A DNA stretch of 64,000 nt from Pollutimonas sp963712655 (lineage in GTDB: Bacteria; Pseudomonadota; Gammaproteobacteria; Burkholderiales; Burkholderiaceae_B), in contig CAVQIT010000009.1 of assembly GCA_963712655.1 (NCBI GenBank), positions 744,001 to 808,000 of the forward strand, given 5' to 3'. The position numbers and the translations under genes are program-made. Shown here piece after piece: positions 14,061 through 22,452 of the stretch. The notes beneath the pieces were generated by a model that saw nothing but the letters and a program-made list of their open reading frames with translations, was not told where the DNA came from and searched no databases. Numbering within the stretch: the first letter of the stretch is position 1; every line of letters starts with the position of its first letter.

Positions 14061-16739
14061 GTGGCGTGCATAACTAGTCTCGACGTGGGTGACACGTCCT
14101 ATCGAATGATCGACCTTCAGGCCGAGGCCGATGCGCGTGGATTCGGCATTGCGGAACTTCCGTATGTAATGCGCGTCCTGATCGAGAATTTGTTGCGTAG
14201 CCACGCTTTGGGCAACCCGGCATGCATCACGGAACATGACCTTTCAAGCACGTTCGCATGGCAAGACAACGTGGGCAAGGACCTGCCTCTTTACGTTTCG
14301 CGGGTCATCCTGCCTGACTCCAGCGGCGTACCCGCGCTGCAGGGCCTTGCCGCGCTGCGCGAGGAAGTGTGCGCGCGGGGCGGGCGGCCCGATTGGGTGC
14401 AGACTCGTTTGCCGGTGGATCTGATCATCGATCACTCGCTGCAGGTCGATTACTGGGCCGCTCCCGACGCAATGGCTCGAAACATGCTGCGCGAGCGGGA
14501 GCGCAACAGCGAGAGGTATGCCTTTTTGCAGTGGTGCCAGCAGCACTTCAAGGGCATTCATGTCTACCCGCCGGGCACAGGCATCATCCATCAGGTCAAT
14601 CTCGAGCAGGCCGCAAGGGTGGTATGCGCCGCAACGGCAAATGGCGATCAGTGGCTGTTCCCGGACTTTGTCATCGGCGGCGACTCGCACACCACGATGG
14701 TGAATGCCTTGGGAGTGCTAGGTTGGGGCGTTGGCGGCATCGATGCAGAGGCCGCCTTGCTCGGTCAGCCATATGTGTTTCCCCTGCCCGAGGTAATCGG
14801 CGTCTGCCTGGAGAACGCGCTGTCGAAAGACTGCTATACAACCGACCTGGCGCTTTTCATCACCGAACAATTGCGCAGGGAAAACGTACAGAATTGCGCG
14901 GTGGAGTTCTTTGGGCCTGCGGTTGCGCACCTTAGCGTTCCAGAACGGGCAACGTTGTCGAACATGGCGCCGGAATACGGGGCGACTTGCGGTTTCTTCG
15001 CCATCGATCACGCGACATTGGCTTACCTTGGGGTCACGGGACGGCCGCGGGATCATATCGCTCGCATTGAGGCGTATGCGAAAAGGCAAGGTCTGTTTCG
15101 TGATCCTTCTCATCCGACACCGCGCTACAGCCGGGTTGTTCGGATCGACCTTGCCCAAGTCGAGCCCTCCATGTCCGGGCCCGCGCGCCCGCAAGATCGT
15201 CTGCCGCTATCTCAGGTCGGCCGGGATTTTCAATCCCGATTGAACCGGCCGTTGGCTCAGGGCGGCTTCGTTACCAGCAAAATGCCGTCATCCGAGGCCC
15301 CGGGCCCCGGCGCTATTTCTCACGGGGCAATCGCTGTCGCCGCGCTGACTTCGTGCACCAATACTTCCAACCCCGAGGTGATGATTGCGGCTGGGCTTGT
15401 GGCGCGGGCGTGTTGTGAGCGCGGCCTGCGCCCGCCGCCATGGGTAAAAACGTCGTTGGCTCCGGGATCCCGTGCAGTCACCCGCTACCTCGAGGCGACA
15501 GGTTTGCTCGATCCATTGCGTCAGTTGGGATTCGATGTTGTCGGTTATGGATGCACAACATGCGGCGGGAAGTCCGGTCCATTGGCGCCGTTGATGGCCG
15601 AACACATAGAGCAACACGGAATCGTTGCCGTGTCGGTGCTTTCAGGCAATCGCAATTTTCCCGGCCGCATTCATAAGCTTGTTCAGGCAAACTACCTTGC
15701 CGCTCCGCCTCTTGTTGTCGCCTACGCTGTGGCGGGCCGCATCGATTTCGATCCGGAAAGCGAACCGCTGGCAATAGACTCCCAGGGCCAGCCGGTATTC
15801 CTGGACGATATTCTGCCCAAGAGGGAGGACATCGAGGCGCTGGTGAACGAAGTGAGCCGGGCCGAGTTTTATGAGAGGGCCAGCGATCTCGGCGATGCCG
15901 CCTGGCCCCAGGGAAATACACCGGATGCCGGCATATTTCCCTGGGATCCGCAATCCACTTACCTGGTCCAGCCGCCATTTTTCAAGCAGCCGGCGCAAGC
16001 CCCCGGGCTGGCCGCCTTGTCGCGGCAACTACATTCGGCGCGCGCTCTGCTTTTGCTTGGCGACTCGATAACCACTGATCACATTTCGCCCGGGGGGGAA
16101 ATTCCTGTGGACTCCCCCGCGGGCCATTACCTGGTGGAACAGGGAGTAGCGCAGCGGGACTTCAACACCTACGTTGGCCGCCGCGGCAATCACCACATTA
16201 TGCTGCGGGCCACGTTTGCCAATATTCGCATCGTCAACCAGTTGACTCCGGACAGGCAGGGCGGCTGGACATTGCATTTTCCCGAGGGGGAAATGTTGAC
16301 CGTGGATCAGGCCGCGGCACGTTATCAACAGGAAGGGGTCGGCACCATCGTCATTGCCGGCGCCGAGTACGGGACGGGAAGCAGCCGGGACTGGGCGGCG
16401 AAAGGCACCGCATTGCTGGGCATACGCGCCGTCATTGCCGGGTCTTTTGAACGCATCCATCGCAGTAATCTTATAGGGATGGGGGTTCTTCCGCTGGCCT
16501 TCGAAAAAGGCACATCCTGGAAAGAGCTTGGACTGACCGGGCATGAAATCTATGAATTCGATGGCGTCGAGTCCGGCGTGATGAACGGCGGGCCGATTAC
16601 CGTCACAGCAAGGCAGGGCGAGAAGAAAATCTCGTTTCCTGTCTTTGCGCAAGTATTCACTCAATCGCAACGGCAATTGCTTTCGGAGGGTGGCATGGCG
16701 CAACAGACCGTCACGCACATCCTGCGCAGCCTTGCCTGA
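14061..16739 (+). CDS. Aconitase-family hydratase (AcnA-like)
   Basis: 892 residues, the length of monomeric AcnA. Cluster cysteines are C432 (ALTSCTNTSNPE), C498 and C501 (GYGCTTCGGKSGPL). Also present are DSITTDHISPGGEIP, RRGNHHIMLRATFANIRI, the catalytic serine region AEYGTGSSRDWAAKG, and HRSNLIGMGVLPL. The start is a GTG. In ordinary AcnA the cluster motif reads CTTCIGNSG; here it is CTTCGGKSG, so the residue after the glycine is Lys not Asn. This argues for a dedicated paralogue rather than the TCA-cycle enzyme. It heads the rightward operon opposite the lyase, flavoprotein and Bug genes and probably hydrates the unsaturated acid made by the flavoprotein. Confidence 0.9.
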   Translation: MACITSLDVGDTSYRMIDLQAEADARGFGIAELPYVMRVLIENLLRSHALGNPACITEHDLSSTFAWQDNVGKDLPLYVSRVILPDSSGVPALQGLAALREEVCARGGRPDWVQTRLPVDLIIDHSLQVDYWAAPDAMARNMLRERERNSERYAFLQWCQQHFKGIHVYPPGTGIIHQVNLEQAARVVCAATANGDQWLFPDFVIGGDSHTTMVNALGVLGWGVGGIDAEAALLGQPYVFPLPEVIGVCLENALSKDCYTTDLALFITEQLRRENVQNCAVEFFGPAVAHLSVPERATLSNMAPEYGATCGFFAIDHATLAYLGVTGRPRDHIARIEAYAKRQGLFRDPSHPTPRYSRVVRIDLAQVEPSMSGPARPQDRLPLSQVGRDFQSRLNRPLAQGGFVTSKMPSSEAPGPGAISHGAIAVAALTSCTNTSNPEVMIAAGLVARACCERGLRPPPWVKTSLAPGSRAVTRYLEATGLLDPLRQLGFDVVGYGCTTCGGKSGPLAPLMAEHIEQHGIVAVSVLSGNRNFPGRIHKLVQANYLAAPPLVVAYAVAGRIDFDPESEPLAIDSQGQPVFLDDILPKREDIEALVNEVSRAEFYERASDLGDAAWPQGNTPDAGIFPWDPQSTYLVQPPFFKQPAQAPGLAALSRQLHSARALLLLGDSITTDHISPGGEIPVDSPAGHYLVEQGVAQRDFNTYVGRRGNHHIMLRATFANIRIVNQLTPDRQGGWTLHFPEGEMLTVDQAAARYQQEGVGTIVIAGAEYGTGSSRDWAAKGTALLGIRAVIAGSFERIHRSNLIGMGVLPLAFEKGTSWKELGLTGHEIYEFDGVESGVMNGGPITVTARQGEKKISFPVFAQVFTQSQRQLLSEGGMAQQTVTHILRSLA

Positions 16740-16765
16740 GCGTCATTTTTCTATTTGGAGCATAT

Positions 16766-17353
16766 ATGAGTACACCACAAACCCTGGCGCTTGATCCGAA
16801 AACCACCGCACTGGTCCTGATCGATCTGCAGCATGGCATCGTCTCGATGAATGTTCAACCTGCTTCCAGCGCGCAAGTCGTCGAGCGCGGTTCTCGCCTG
16901 GCGGCGGCGTTTCGAGAAAAAAATGCGACCGTCGTTCTGGTCACGGTGGGCAATCTGGCCGATGGCAAGGATGCATTGGCGCCGATTACCGACCAAGCTC
17001 CGGCGGCGGCGGCCAAGCGGCCCGAAAACTGGTCGCAACTGGTTCCCGAGCTGAATCCGCAGGCGGGCGATATTTTGATTACGAAGCGTCAATGGGGCGC
17101 CTTTTACGGTACCGAGCTTGATCTTCAACTGCGCAGGCGCGGAATCCGGACCATAGTGCTGGCTGGCCTGTCCACCAACGTCGGCGTCGAGTCCACTGCC
17201 CGTGACGCATTCGAACGCGGCTACGACCAGGTATTTGTGTCCGATGCCATGGCGAGCCCATCGGCCGAAGCCCATGCCAATACGCTCAAATTCACCTTCC
17301 CCCGCATGGGGCGGATCCGCGATACACAAGACATAGTCGCCGCACTCAAGTAA
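16766..17353 (+). CDS. Isochorismatase-like hydrolase lacking the catalytic cysteine
   Basis: 195 residues, isochorismatase/cysteine-hydrolase fold. D20 (LVLIDLQHG) and K107 (LITKRQWGAFYGTELD) of the usual triad are present. The third residue, a Cys in nicotinamidases and maleamate amidases, is Gly140 in GLSTNVGVESTARDA. Such members cannot use the thiol-ester amidase route and are closer to isochorismatases, which also lack the Cys. A GGAG-type Shine-Dalgarno sits before the ATG. Third residue aside, the fold is full length, so this is not a decayed gene. Function in the locus is unknown. Confidence 0.85.
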   Translation: MSTPQTLALDPKTTALVLIDLQHGIVSMNVQPASSAQVVERGSRLAAAFREKNATVVLVTVGNLADGKDALAPITDQAPAAAAKRPENWSQLVPELNPQAGDILITKRQWGAFYGTELDLQLRRRGIRTIVLAGLSTNVGVESTARDAFERGYDQVFVSDAMASPSAEAHANTLKFTFPRMGRIRDTQDIVAALK

Positions 17354-17384
17354 ATACAGCGGCCGCAGCGCCCCGGAGCGAACA

Positions 17385-18215
17385 ATGAAAATATGGCATC
17401 AGAGCTTTACCGATCTGGAGAAATTTCCCGCCTATCGCGACACCTTGGAGTCACATGCGCAGAGGGTAGGCGCAGGCGATTTTTCGGTTGTTGTGCATGG
17501 GCTGCGTCCGGGCTCTTATCCGGATGGGATTGCTCCCATGGAAGTCAATCGGCGAGGGGGGCTGCGCTTGCTCAATATTCCTCAAGTGTGCGAAGCGGCC
17601 GTGGCCGCGGAAAAAGCCGGCTACGATGCGTTCGCTCTGGGGTGTTTCTTCGATCCCGGCCTGCAGGAAGTCCGCTCGCTCGTCGATATACCGGTCGTCA
17701 GCCTTACTGAAAGCTGCATGCTGACGGCGTGCTCATTGGGCAAGCGATTCGCGTTGGTGTCTCTTACTGAATTTCAGCAAATGCTGACTCAGGATCTGGC
17801 TGCCCAATATGGCTTGCAGAACCGCCTGGCAGGCGTCGTCGCCATGACGCCCGGCGTGCAGTTGTTCGACCTCGAGCAAGATGGAGAGCCGGCCGAGTCC
17901 ATCAAGCAGCGTTTCCGAAGCGCTGTTCATGAGGCATTGAAGCTGGGCGCCGAGGTCATCATCCCCGGTGACGGGATTCTGAATGAATTCCTGGTCCGCC
18001 ACAGGATGCTGTCTATTGACGGTGCGGTAATACTCGATGCGCTTGGCCTTTTATTCCACCATGCCGTATTTTTCGCCCGCGCTCGTTCAGCCGGATGCCT
18101 CGACGTCAGCCGGCGTCTACTTTACGCCAAGCCGACCAAAGAAATGCTGGACCATGCGGGAAGCTTCCATGCCGCGTACCTTGCGCAAGAGAATATGTTC
18201 TCGGGAAGGCGGTAA
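17385..18215 (+). CDS. Asp/Glu/hydantoin racemase superfamily protein with one catalytic Cys
   Basis: 276 residues. The first active-site half is recognisable: AEKAGYDAFALGCFFDPGLQEVR with C87, and VVSLTESCMLTACSLGKRFALVSLT. In two-cysteine racemases and maleate isomerases the second Cys follows a beta strand and Gly; here that site reads VIIPGDGILNEF, with no Cys. Members with one Cys include arylmalonate-decarboxylase-like enzymes, so decarboxylase or lyase activity is as likely as racemisation. It follows the isochorismatase-like gene by 31 bp and closes the rightward operon. Substrate unknown. Confidence 0.8.
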   Translation: MKIWHQSFTDLEKFPAYRDTLESHAQRVGAGDFSVVVHGLRPGSYPDGIAPMEVNRRGGLRLLNIPQVCEAAVAAEKAGYDAFALGCFFDPGLQEVRSLVDIPVVSLTESCMLTACSLGKRFALVSLTEFQQMLTQDLAAQYGLQNRLAGVVAMTPGVQLFDLEQDGEPAESIKQRFRSAVHEALKLGAEVIIPGDGILNEFLVRHRMLSIDGAVILDALGLLFHHAVFFARARSAGCLDVSRRLLYAKPTKEMLDHAGSFHAAYLAQENMFSGRR

Positions 18216-18274
18216 AAGGCTTGCCGGCCGCCTTATGAAAAAATACGCCCGGGCATCGATATCCGGATTGTTAT

Positions 18275-19075
18275 CTACGGCTTCGTCTTTTTTGCCGACC
18301 GTTTTTGCATGAAGGCATCGACGGCCTTGGCATGGTCCGCTGTCTTGTGAGCGATGGCCTGAAAGGCGGCCGACATCTCAAGCAGTGTGTCCAGCCGGCT
18401 GTGCTGGCCTTCGCGCAGCAAGCGCTTGCTCATTCGCACCGCCTCGGGCGGATTGACCGCGATACGCAGTGCCATTTTTTTGCATTCGTCCAGCAGCCGG
18501 TCTTCATCGACGACTTTGGAAATAAGCCCCCATGCCAAGGCCTGTTGCGTATCGATGGCATCGCCGGTAAGCGTCATTTCAGCCGCCCGCGACATGCCGA
18601 TGAGGCGAGGCAGGAACCAGGCCCCGCCGTCGCCGGGCACGATGCCGAGCTTGACGAAGCTTTCGGCGAAAATGGCTCGCTCCGACGCGATGCGAATATC
18701 GCACATGCACGCAAGGTCGAAGCCCGCGCCGATGGCGGGGCCGTTTATGGCGGCAATCGTTGGCACTTCGAGCTTATGCAGGGCTAAGGGCAGCCGCTGT
18801 ATGCCTTGTTGATACTCATGGCGCAGCGCCGCGCTGTCAAACTCGGGCCGAAGCTGGCGCTCCATTTCCTTGATGCTGCCGCCGGAAGAGAATACCTTGC
18901 CGGCCCCGGTAATGATGACGACGCGGGCAGCCGGGTCCGCTTCGATGCGCTGGAATGCGGCTAAAAAAGCATCGACCAGTTTGTTGCCGGTTAAAGCGTT
19001 CCGGGTTTCTTCATGGTCCATGGTCAGTGTCACGATGCCATGCTCGTCTTGCTCGAAATGCAGTACTTGATTCAT
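18275..19075 (-). CDS. Crotonase (enoyl-CoA hydratase/isomerase family)
   Basis: 266 residues. Oxyanion-hole strands are VIITGAGKVFSSGGSIKEM and IAAINGPAIGAGFDLACMCD. The position of the first catalytic Glu of true hydratases (PEILLG in rat ECH) is Phe here (ESFVKLG), while an acid is found one step later in IVPGDGGAWFLPR; the second Glu site is kept (AAEMTLTG). This resembles PaaG-like isomerases rather than classic hydratases. It is a clear paralogue of the crotonase at 24569. It is last in the leftward operon with the CoA-transferase and acyl-CoA dehydrogenase genes. Confidence 0.9.
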   Translation of the reverse strand: MNQVLHFEQDEHGIVTLTMDHEETRNALTGNKLVDAFLAAFQRIEADPAARVVIITGAGKVFSSGGSIKEMERQLRPEFDSAALRHEYQQGIQRLPLALHKLEVPTIAAINGPAIGAGFDLACMCDIRIASERAIFAESFVKLGIVPGDGGAWFLPRLIGMSRAAEMTLTGDAIDTQQALAWGLISKVVDEDRLLDECKKMALRIAVNPPEAVRMSKRLLREGQHSRLDTLLEMSAAFQAIAHKTADHAKAVDAFMQKRSAKKTKP

Positions 19076-19128
19076 GTTTGTCTCGTCGTCATTTGCCGGA
19101 TATGTGAAACCATGCGGCGGCGCTCATC

Positions 19129-20346
19129 CTAAAAAACAACGCCGTCGGCCAGCAACGAGGCGCATTGTTCCTCTGTATAGCCGGCCTCGCCGAGCACTTC
19201 CTGTGTGTGCTGGCCAAGCGCGGGCGCGGGCAGTCGAACGCTGGCCGGCGTTGCCGCGAACTTGGTTGCCGGATTCACATAGCGTATGGTTCCCGCCTGG
19301 GGATGCTCCATTGTCTGGAACATGGATATCGCCTGCAATTGCGGGTGCGCCATCAAATCATCGATGCCGTATATGAGCGTGGCCGGGATATCCATGTCGG
19401 CGCAGATGGCCATCAACTGCGCGGTCGTCCTTTCGCCGGCAATGTCCGCCAGCGCCCGATACATCAAGGGAATGTTGTCGCTGCGGGCTTGACGATTGTC
19501 GACACAGTATTCGGCGGCCAGATCCCCGCGGCCGGTGGCTTCGAAAAACTTGGTCCAATGCTTGGCGGTATAGGGAAGTATCGCCACGTAGCCATCTTGC
19601 GTTTTAAGCGGCTTGCGGCCGCCGGTCAGCAGCCGGGTGTAGCCTCCGGGCAGGCCGGCATCGACGAAAGTCTGGCCTGCCAGGTGCTCGGTCATCATGA
19701 ACGAAACCAGCGTCTCGAACATAGGCACTTCCAGATACTGGCCGCAGCCCGTGCGTTCCCGATGATACAAGGCGGCCAATACCGAATTGACCACCGCCAT
19801 GCCCGCGGTTTTATCCGCGATGAGCGTTGGGGCGTAACCCGGCTGCTCGTGCCCAATGCTGTTCAGGGCGACGAGTCCGCATGCGGCCTGGATAATGTCA
19901 TCGAATGCAGGCTTATTCTTGTCCGGGCCGTCCTGATCGAAGCCCGTGGCCGCACAATAGACGATGTTGGGGTTGAGTACAGCCACGTCTTCGTACCCAA
20001 AGCCCAGCTTTTCTATTGCCTGCACACGCATATTATGGATGATGACATCGACCGTGGGGATCAGGCGCCGAATAATGTCCTTTCCTTGTTCGGTCTTCAG
20101 ATCAACAGCCAGCGACCGCTTGTTGCGGTTAATGGCCAGGTAGATGGAAGCCATGCCCGGGTGCAGGGTGACGCCCCTGGCGCGCGATTGATCGCCCTCC
20201 GGACCCTCGACCTTGATGACATCGGCGCCATAGTCCCCCAATACCTGGGTGGCCAATGGACCCAGAACGACAGACGTCAGATCGAGGACGCGGACACCGG
20301 CCAAAGGGCCCTGCACGGCGACATCAGAGAACTTGGAGACCTTCAT
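19129..20346 (-). CDS. CaiB/BaiF family (class III) CoA-transferase
   Basis: 405 residues, full length. It has the family start GVRVLDLTSVVLGPLATQVLGDYGADVIKVEGPEGDQSR, then RNKRSLAVDLKTEQG, and the active-site aspartate in LIADKTAGMAVVNSVLAALYHRE. These enzymes move CoA between carboxylic acids, here presumably activating the acid that enters the pathway. 14 bp separate it from the Bug gene upstream and 53 bp from the crotonase downstream, so all are in one operon. Confidence 0.93.
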   Translation of the reverse strand: MKVSKFSDVAVQGPLAGVRVLDLTSVVLGPLATQVLGDYGADVIKVEGPEGDQSRARGVTLHPGMASIYLAINRNKRSLAVDLKTEQGKDIIRRLIPTVDVIIHNMRVQAIEKLGFGYEDVAVLNPNIVYCAATGFDQDGPDKNKPAFDDIIQAACGLVALNSIGHEQPGYAPTLIADKTAGMAVVNSVLAALYHRERTGCGQYLEVPMFETLVSFMMTEHLAGQTFVDAGLPGGYTRLLTGGRKPLKTQDGYVAILPYTAKHWTKFFEATGRGDLAAEYCVDNRQARSDNIPLMYRALADIAGERTTAQLMAICADMDIPATLIYGIDDLMAHPQLQAISMFQTMEHPQAGTIRYVNPATKFAATPASVRLPAPALGQHTQEVLGEAGYTEEQCASLLADGVVF

Positions 20347-20360
20347 CTGCTTATCTTCCT

Positions 20361-21323
20361 TTATTCGGGTGAAATGCCGGCTGCTTTGGCGATTTTCCCA
20401 AAGCGTTCGAGCTCTTCGCGTTGATATGCCTGCATCTGGCTTGGCGTATAGGCCATGACCTGGCGGCCGGACTTCTCAATGAACGCTCTGGCTTCCTGAG
20501 TGGCCAATACCGATTGCAGAGCGGTGGACAATTTGTCGGTTATCGCGTCCGGCGTATTGGCGCGCACGTAGAGTGAGTCCCAGGAATAATTCGTGTACTC
20601 GGGGTAGCCGCTTTCCTTGATGGTCGGCACATCGGGAAATTCGGCGCTGCGGGCATCATCCGATATGGCCAAGGCTCGAACTGTCCCCGCTTTCACCAAA
20701 GGCGCCGCGCCATCCATGCTGAGCACGGCGAAATCCAATTGGCCGCCGGCCGTATCGGTCAGCAATTGCGCCGCGCCTTTATAGGCAATGTTGGTGAACT
20801 TGAATTTCGCTATGGCTGCAAGCCATTCGACGCCAAGGCGGTAGCCGGCGGAATACGTACCGCCATTTAACCCTTGCTTGTCTTTTTTTCCTGCGGCGAT
20901 AAGCTCGTCCAGCGTCTTGAAGGGCGAATTCGCACCCACCACCAGCATATTGACTCCGCGGCTAATCCCTCCTATGGGCCGCAAATTCTCGGCAGGGTTG
21001 CGGGGAACCGACTTGAGTACCCACGGATTGACAGACATGGTCGAATTACTTGCGAGCAGAATCATATAGCCGTCGGCGGGCGCGTGCTCGACTTCGTTAA
21101 TGGCAATCAAACCCGCGGCGCCCGGCCGATTTTCCACGATGAATGGGGTCTTCAGCAGGCTGCCCATAAGTTCGCCAAAATGGCGCGAGGCGCGGTCCGC
21201 GCTGCTGCCGGGTGTGAAAGGTACGACGATACGGATCGGTTTGCTTGGAAAATCCGCAGTCTGCCCTTGCGCCATGGGTAATAGCGCGATCAGGCTGATC
21301 AAGCCAATACATAATCTCTTCAT
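20361..21323 (-). CDS. Bug/TctC-family periplasmic solute-binding protein
   Basis: 320 residues with a signal peptide (LCIGLISLIALLPMAQGQT), PIRIVVPFTPGSSADRASRHF, FIVENRPGAAGLIAINEV and VPTIKESGYPEYTNYSWDS. It sits between the acyl-CoA dehydrogenase pair and the CoA-transferase, so the acid it captures is probably the one the transferase activates. No membrane transport partners nearby. Confidence 0.93.
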   Translation of the reverse strand: MKRLCIGLISLIALLPMAQGQTADFPSKPIRIVVPFTPGSSADRASRHFGELMGSLLKTPFIVENRPGAAGLIAINEVEHAPADGYMILLASNSTMSVNPWVLKSVPRNPAENLRPIGGISRGVNMLVVGANSPFKTLDELIAAGKKDKQGLNGGTYSAGYRLGVEWLAAIAKFKFTNIAYKGAAQLLTDTAGGQLDFAVLSMDGAAPLVKAGTVRALAISDDARSAEFPDVPTIKESGYPEYTNYSWDSLYVRANTPDAITDKLSTALQSVLATQEARAFIEKSGRQVMAYTPSQMQAYQREELERFGKIAKAAGISPE

Positions 21324-21384
21324 TTTTGTCTCCTGGTTGTTCTGCTATCGGGATAGGGAAAGTAGGCTGGCGCAGCGCATGGCT

Positions 21385-22452
21385 TCAGCGCTCAAGTGCC
21401 AAAGGCATGTCGGTAAGTGTGGGCCAAAGCGCTTGCGGGCCGGCAGCCGCCGCCATGCGGCCGAGCAGCGTTTGCCAATAGGTTTCATTGCCAAACTCAT
21501 CGCGCCAGGACCACAGGCGCCGGGTGATGTAATGCAGGCTGTGTTCGTGCGTGAATCCCATCGCGCCATGCACCTGGTGTGCAATTTCGGCGCTTCTGCC
21601 TGCCGCCTCTCCGGCCCTGGACTTGGCCACGGCAACGGCGAATTCATTGGGCGCGTCATGCGACATTTCCACCGCCATGTCCGTGCAAGCGCTTGCCGCC
21701 GCCACTTGGCCGGCCAGGACAGCCAGCATCTGTTGCACTGCCTGGAACTTCGCGATGGGCCGCCCGAATGTGACGCGATCGTTGGCATATTGAATGCTGT
21801 ATTCCAGAGCGCGCTCCAGCGCGCCCGCCAGTTGGACGCTTCTGATCAACGCGCCATGCGTTTCCAGGCGCCGCCGCGACAGGGCAAGCGGGGCGAGCTC
21901 CACCGGGGTCTGTTCGAACGTCAACAGTACGCGCGGTTCGCCGGCCAGATTGCGTTCGAGCACCGCGGCGGATCCGTCAAGCTTGACCAGGCCCATCATG
22001 GCCTGGTCGCCATCCTGTACCGCGACAACCATGTGCGCGCATTGATTTCCCCAAGGCACACGATGCGCGGCGCCGGTCAGGTAGGCGGCATGACCGCTGT
22101 GTGTGATCTCCAGGCTGTTGCCGGCAGGAGCGGACATAAGCGTGATGGCGCCCGAAGGAACCGCCAGGCCTGCCTGGCTCAGCAGCCGGCCCGCAAGCAT
22201 GGTTTCCGCCAGCGGCACAGGCATTGCGTGGTAGGCGCTGCGCCGCAAGGCAACCATGGCATCATCGAAATCCAGCCCGGCGCCGCCTGCCGACTCGGGC
22301 ACCAGGGCGCTCGTCAAGCCCACATCTTCCAACGATGTCCAGAGGGCCGCCGGCCATACTCCCTGTTCCGCGGCATCGCGTACCGTTTTCTGGCAGTGGT
22401 CTTCGGCCAGACGGTCTATCGTCTTGATCAAATCGTTTTGTATCGTGCTCAT
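21385..22452 (-). CDS. Acyl-CoA dehydrogenase, small partner subunit
   Basis: 355 residues, acyl-CoA dehydrogenase fold but divergent: DVGLTSALVPESAGGAGLDF at the N-terminus, VQLAGALERALEYSIQYANDR and FGRPIAKFQAVQQMLAVLAGQ in the C-terminal helices, and HQVHGAMGFTHEHSLHYITRR. Its start overlaps the stop of the next acyl-CoA dehydrogenase by 4 bp (22449-22452). Pairs of tightly coupled, unequal dehydrogenases often form alpha2-beta2 enzymes in which only one active-site set is complete. I infer that here; it could also be a separate enzyme. Confidence 0.88.
   Translation of the reverse strand: MSTIQNDLIKTIDRLAEDHCQKTVRDAAEQGVWPAALWTSLEDVGLTSALVPESAGGAGLDFDDAMVALRRSAYHAMPVPLAETMLAGRLLSQAGLAVPSGAITLMSAPAGNSLEITHSGHAAYLTGAAHRVPWGNQCAHMVVAVQDGDQAMMGLVKLDGSAAVLERNLAGEPRVLLTFEQTPVELAPLALSRRRLETHGALIRSVQLAGALERALEYSIQYANDRVTFGRPIAKFQAVQQMLAVLAGQVAAASACTDMAVEMSHDAPNEFAVAVAKSRAGEAAGRSAEIAHQVHGAMGFTHEHSLHYITRRLWSWRDEFGNETYWQTLLGRMAAAAGPQALWPTLTDMPLALER

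Noticed and set aside
16766..18215. Maleamate amidase plus maleate isomerase (nicF-nicE-like) pair
   Set aside because: The hydrolase lacks its nucleophilic Cys and the isomerase-like protein lacks its second Cys, both needed for those reactions.
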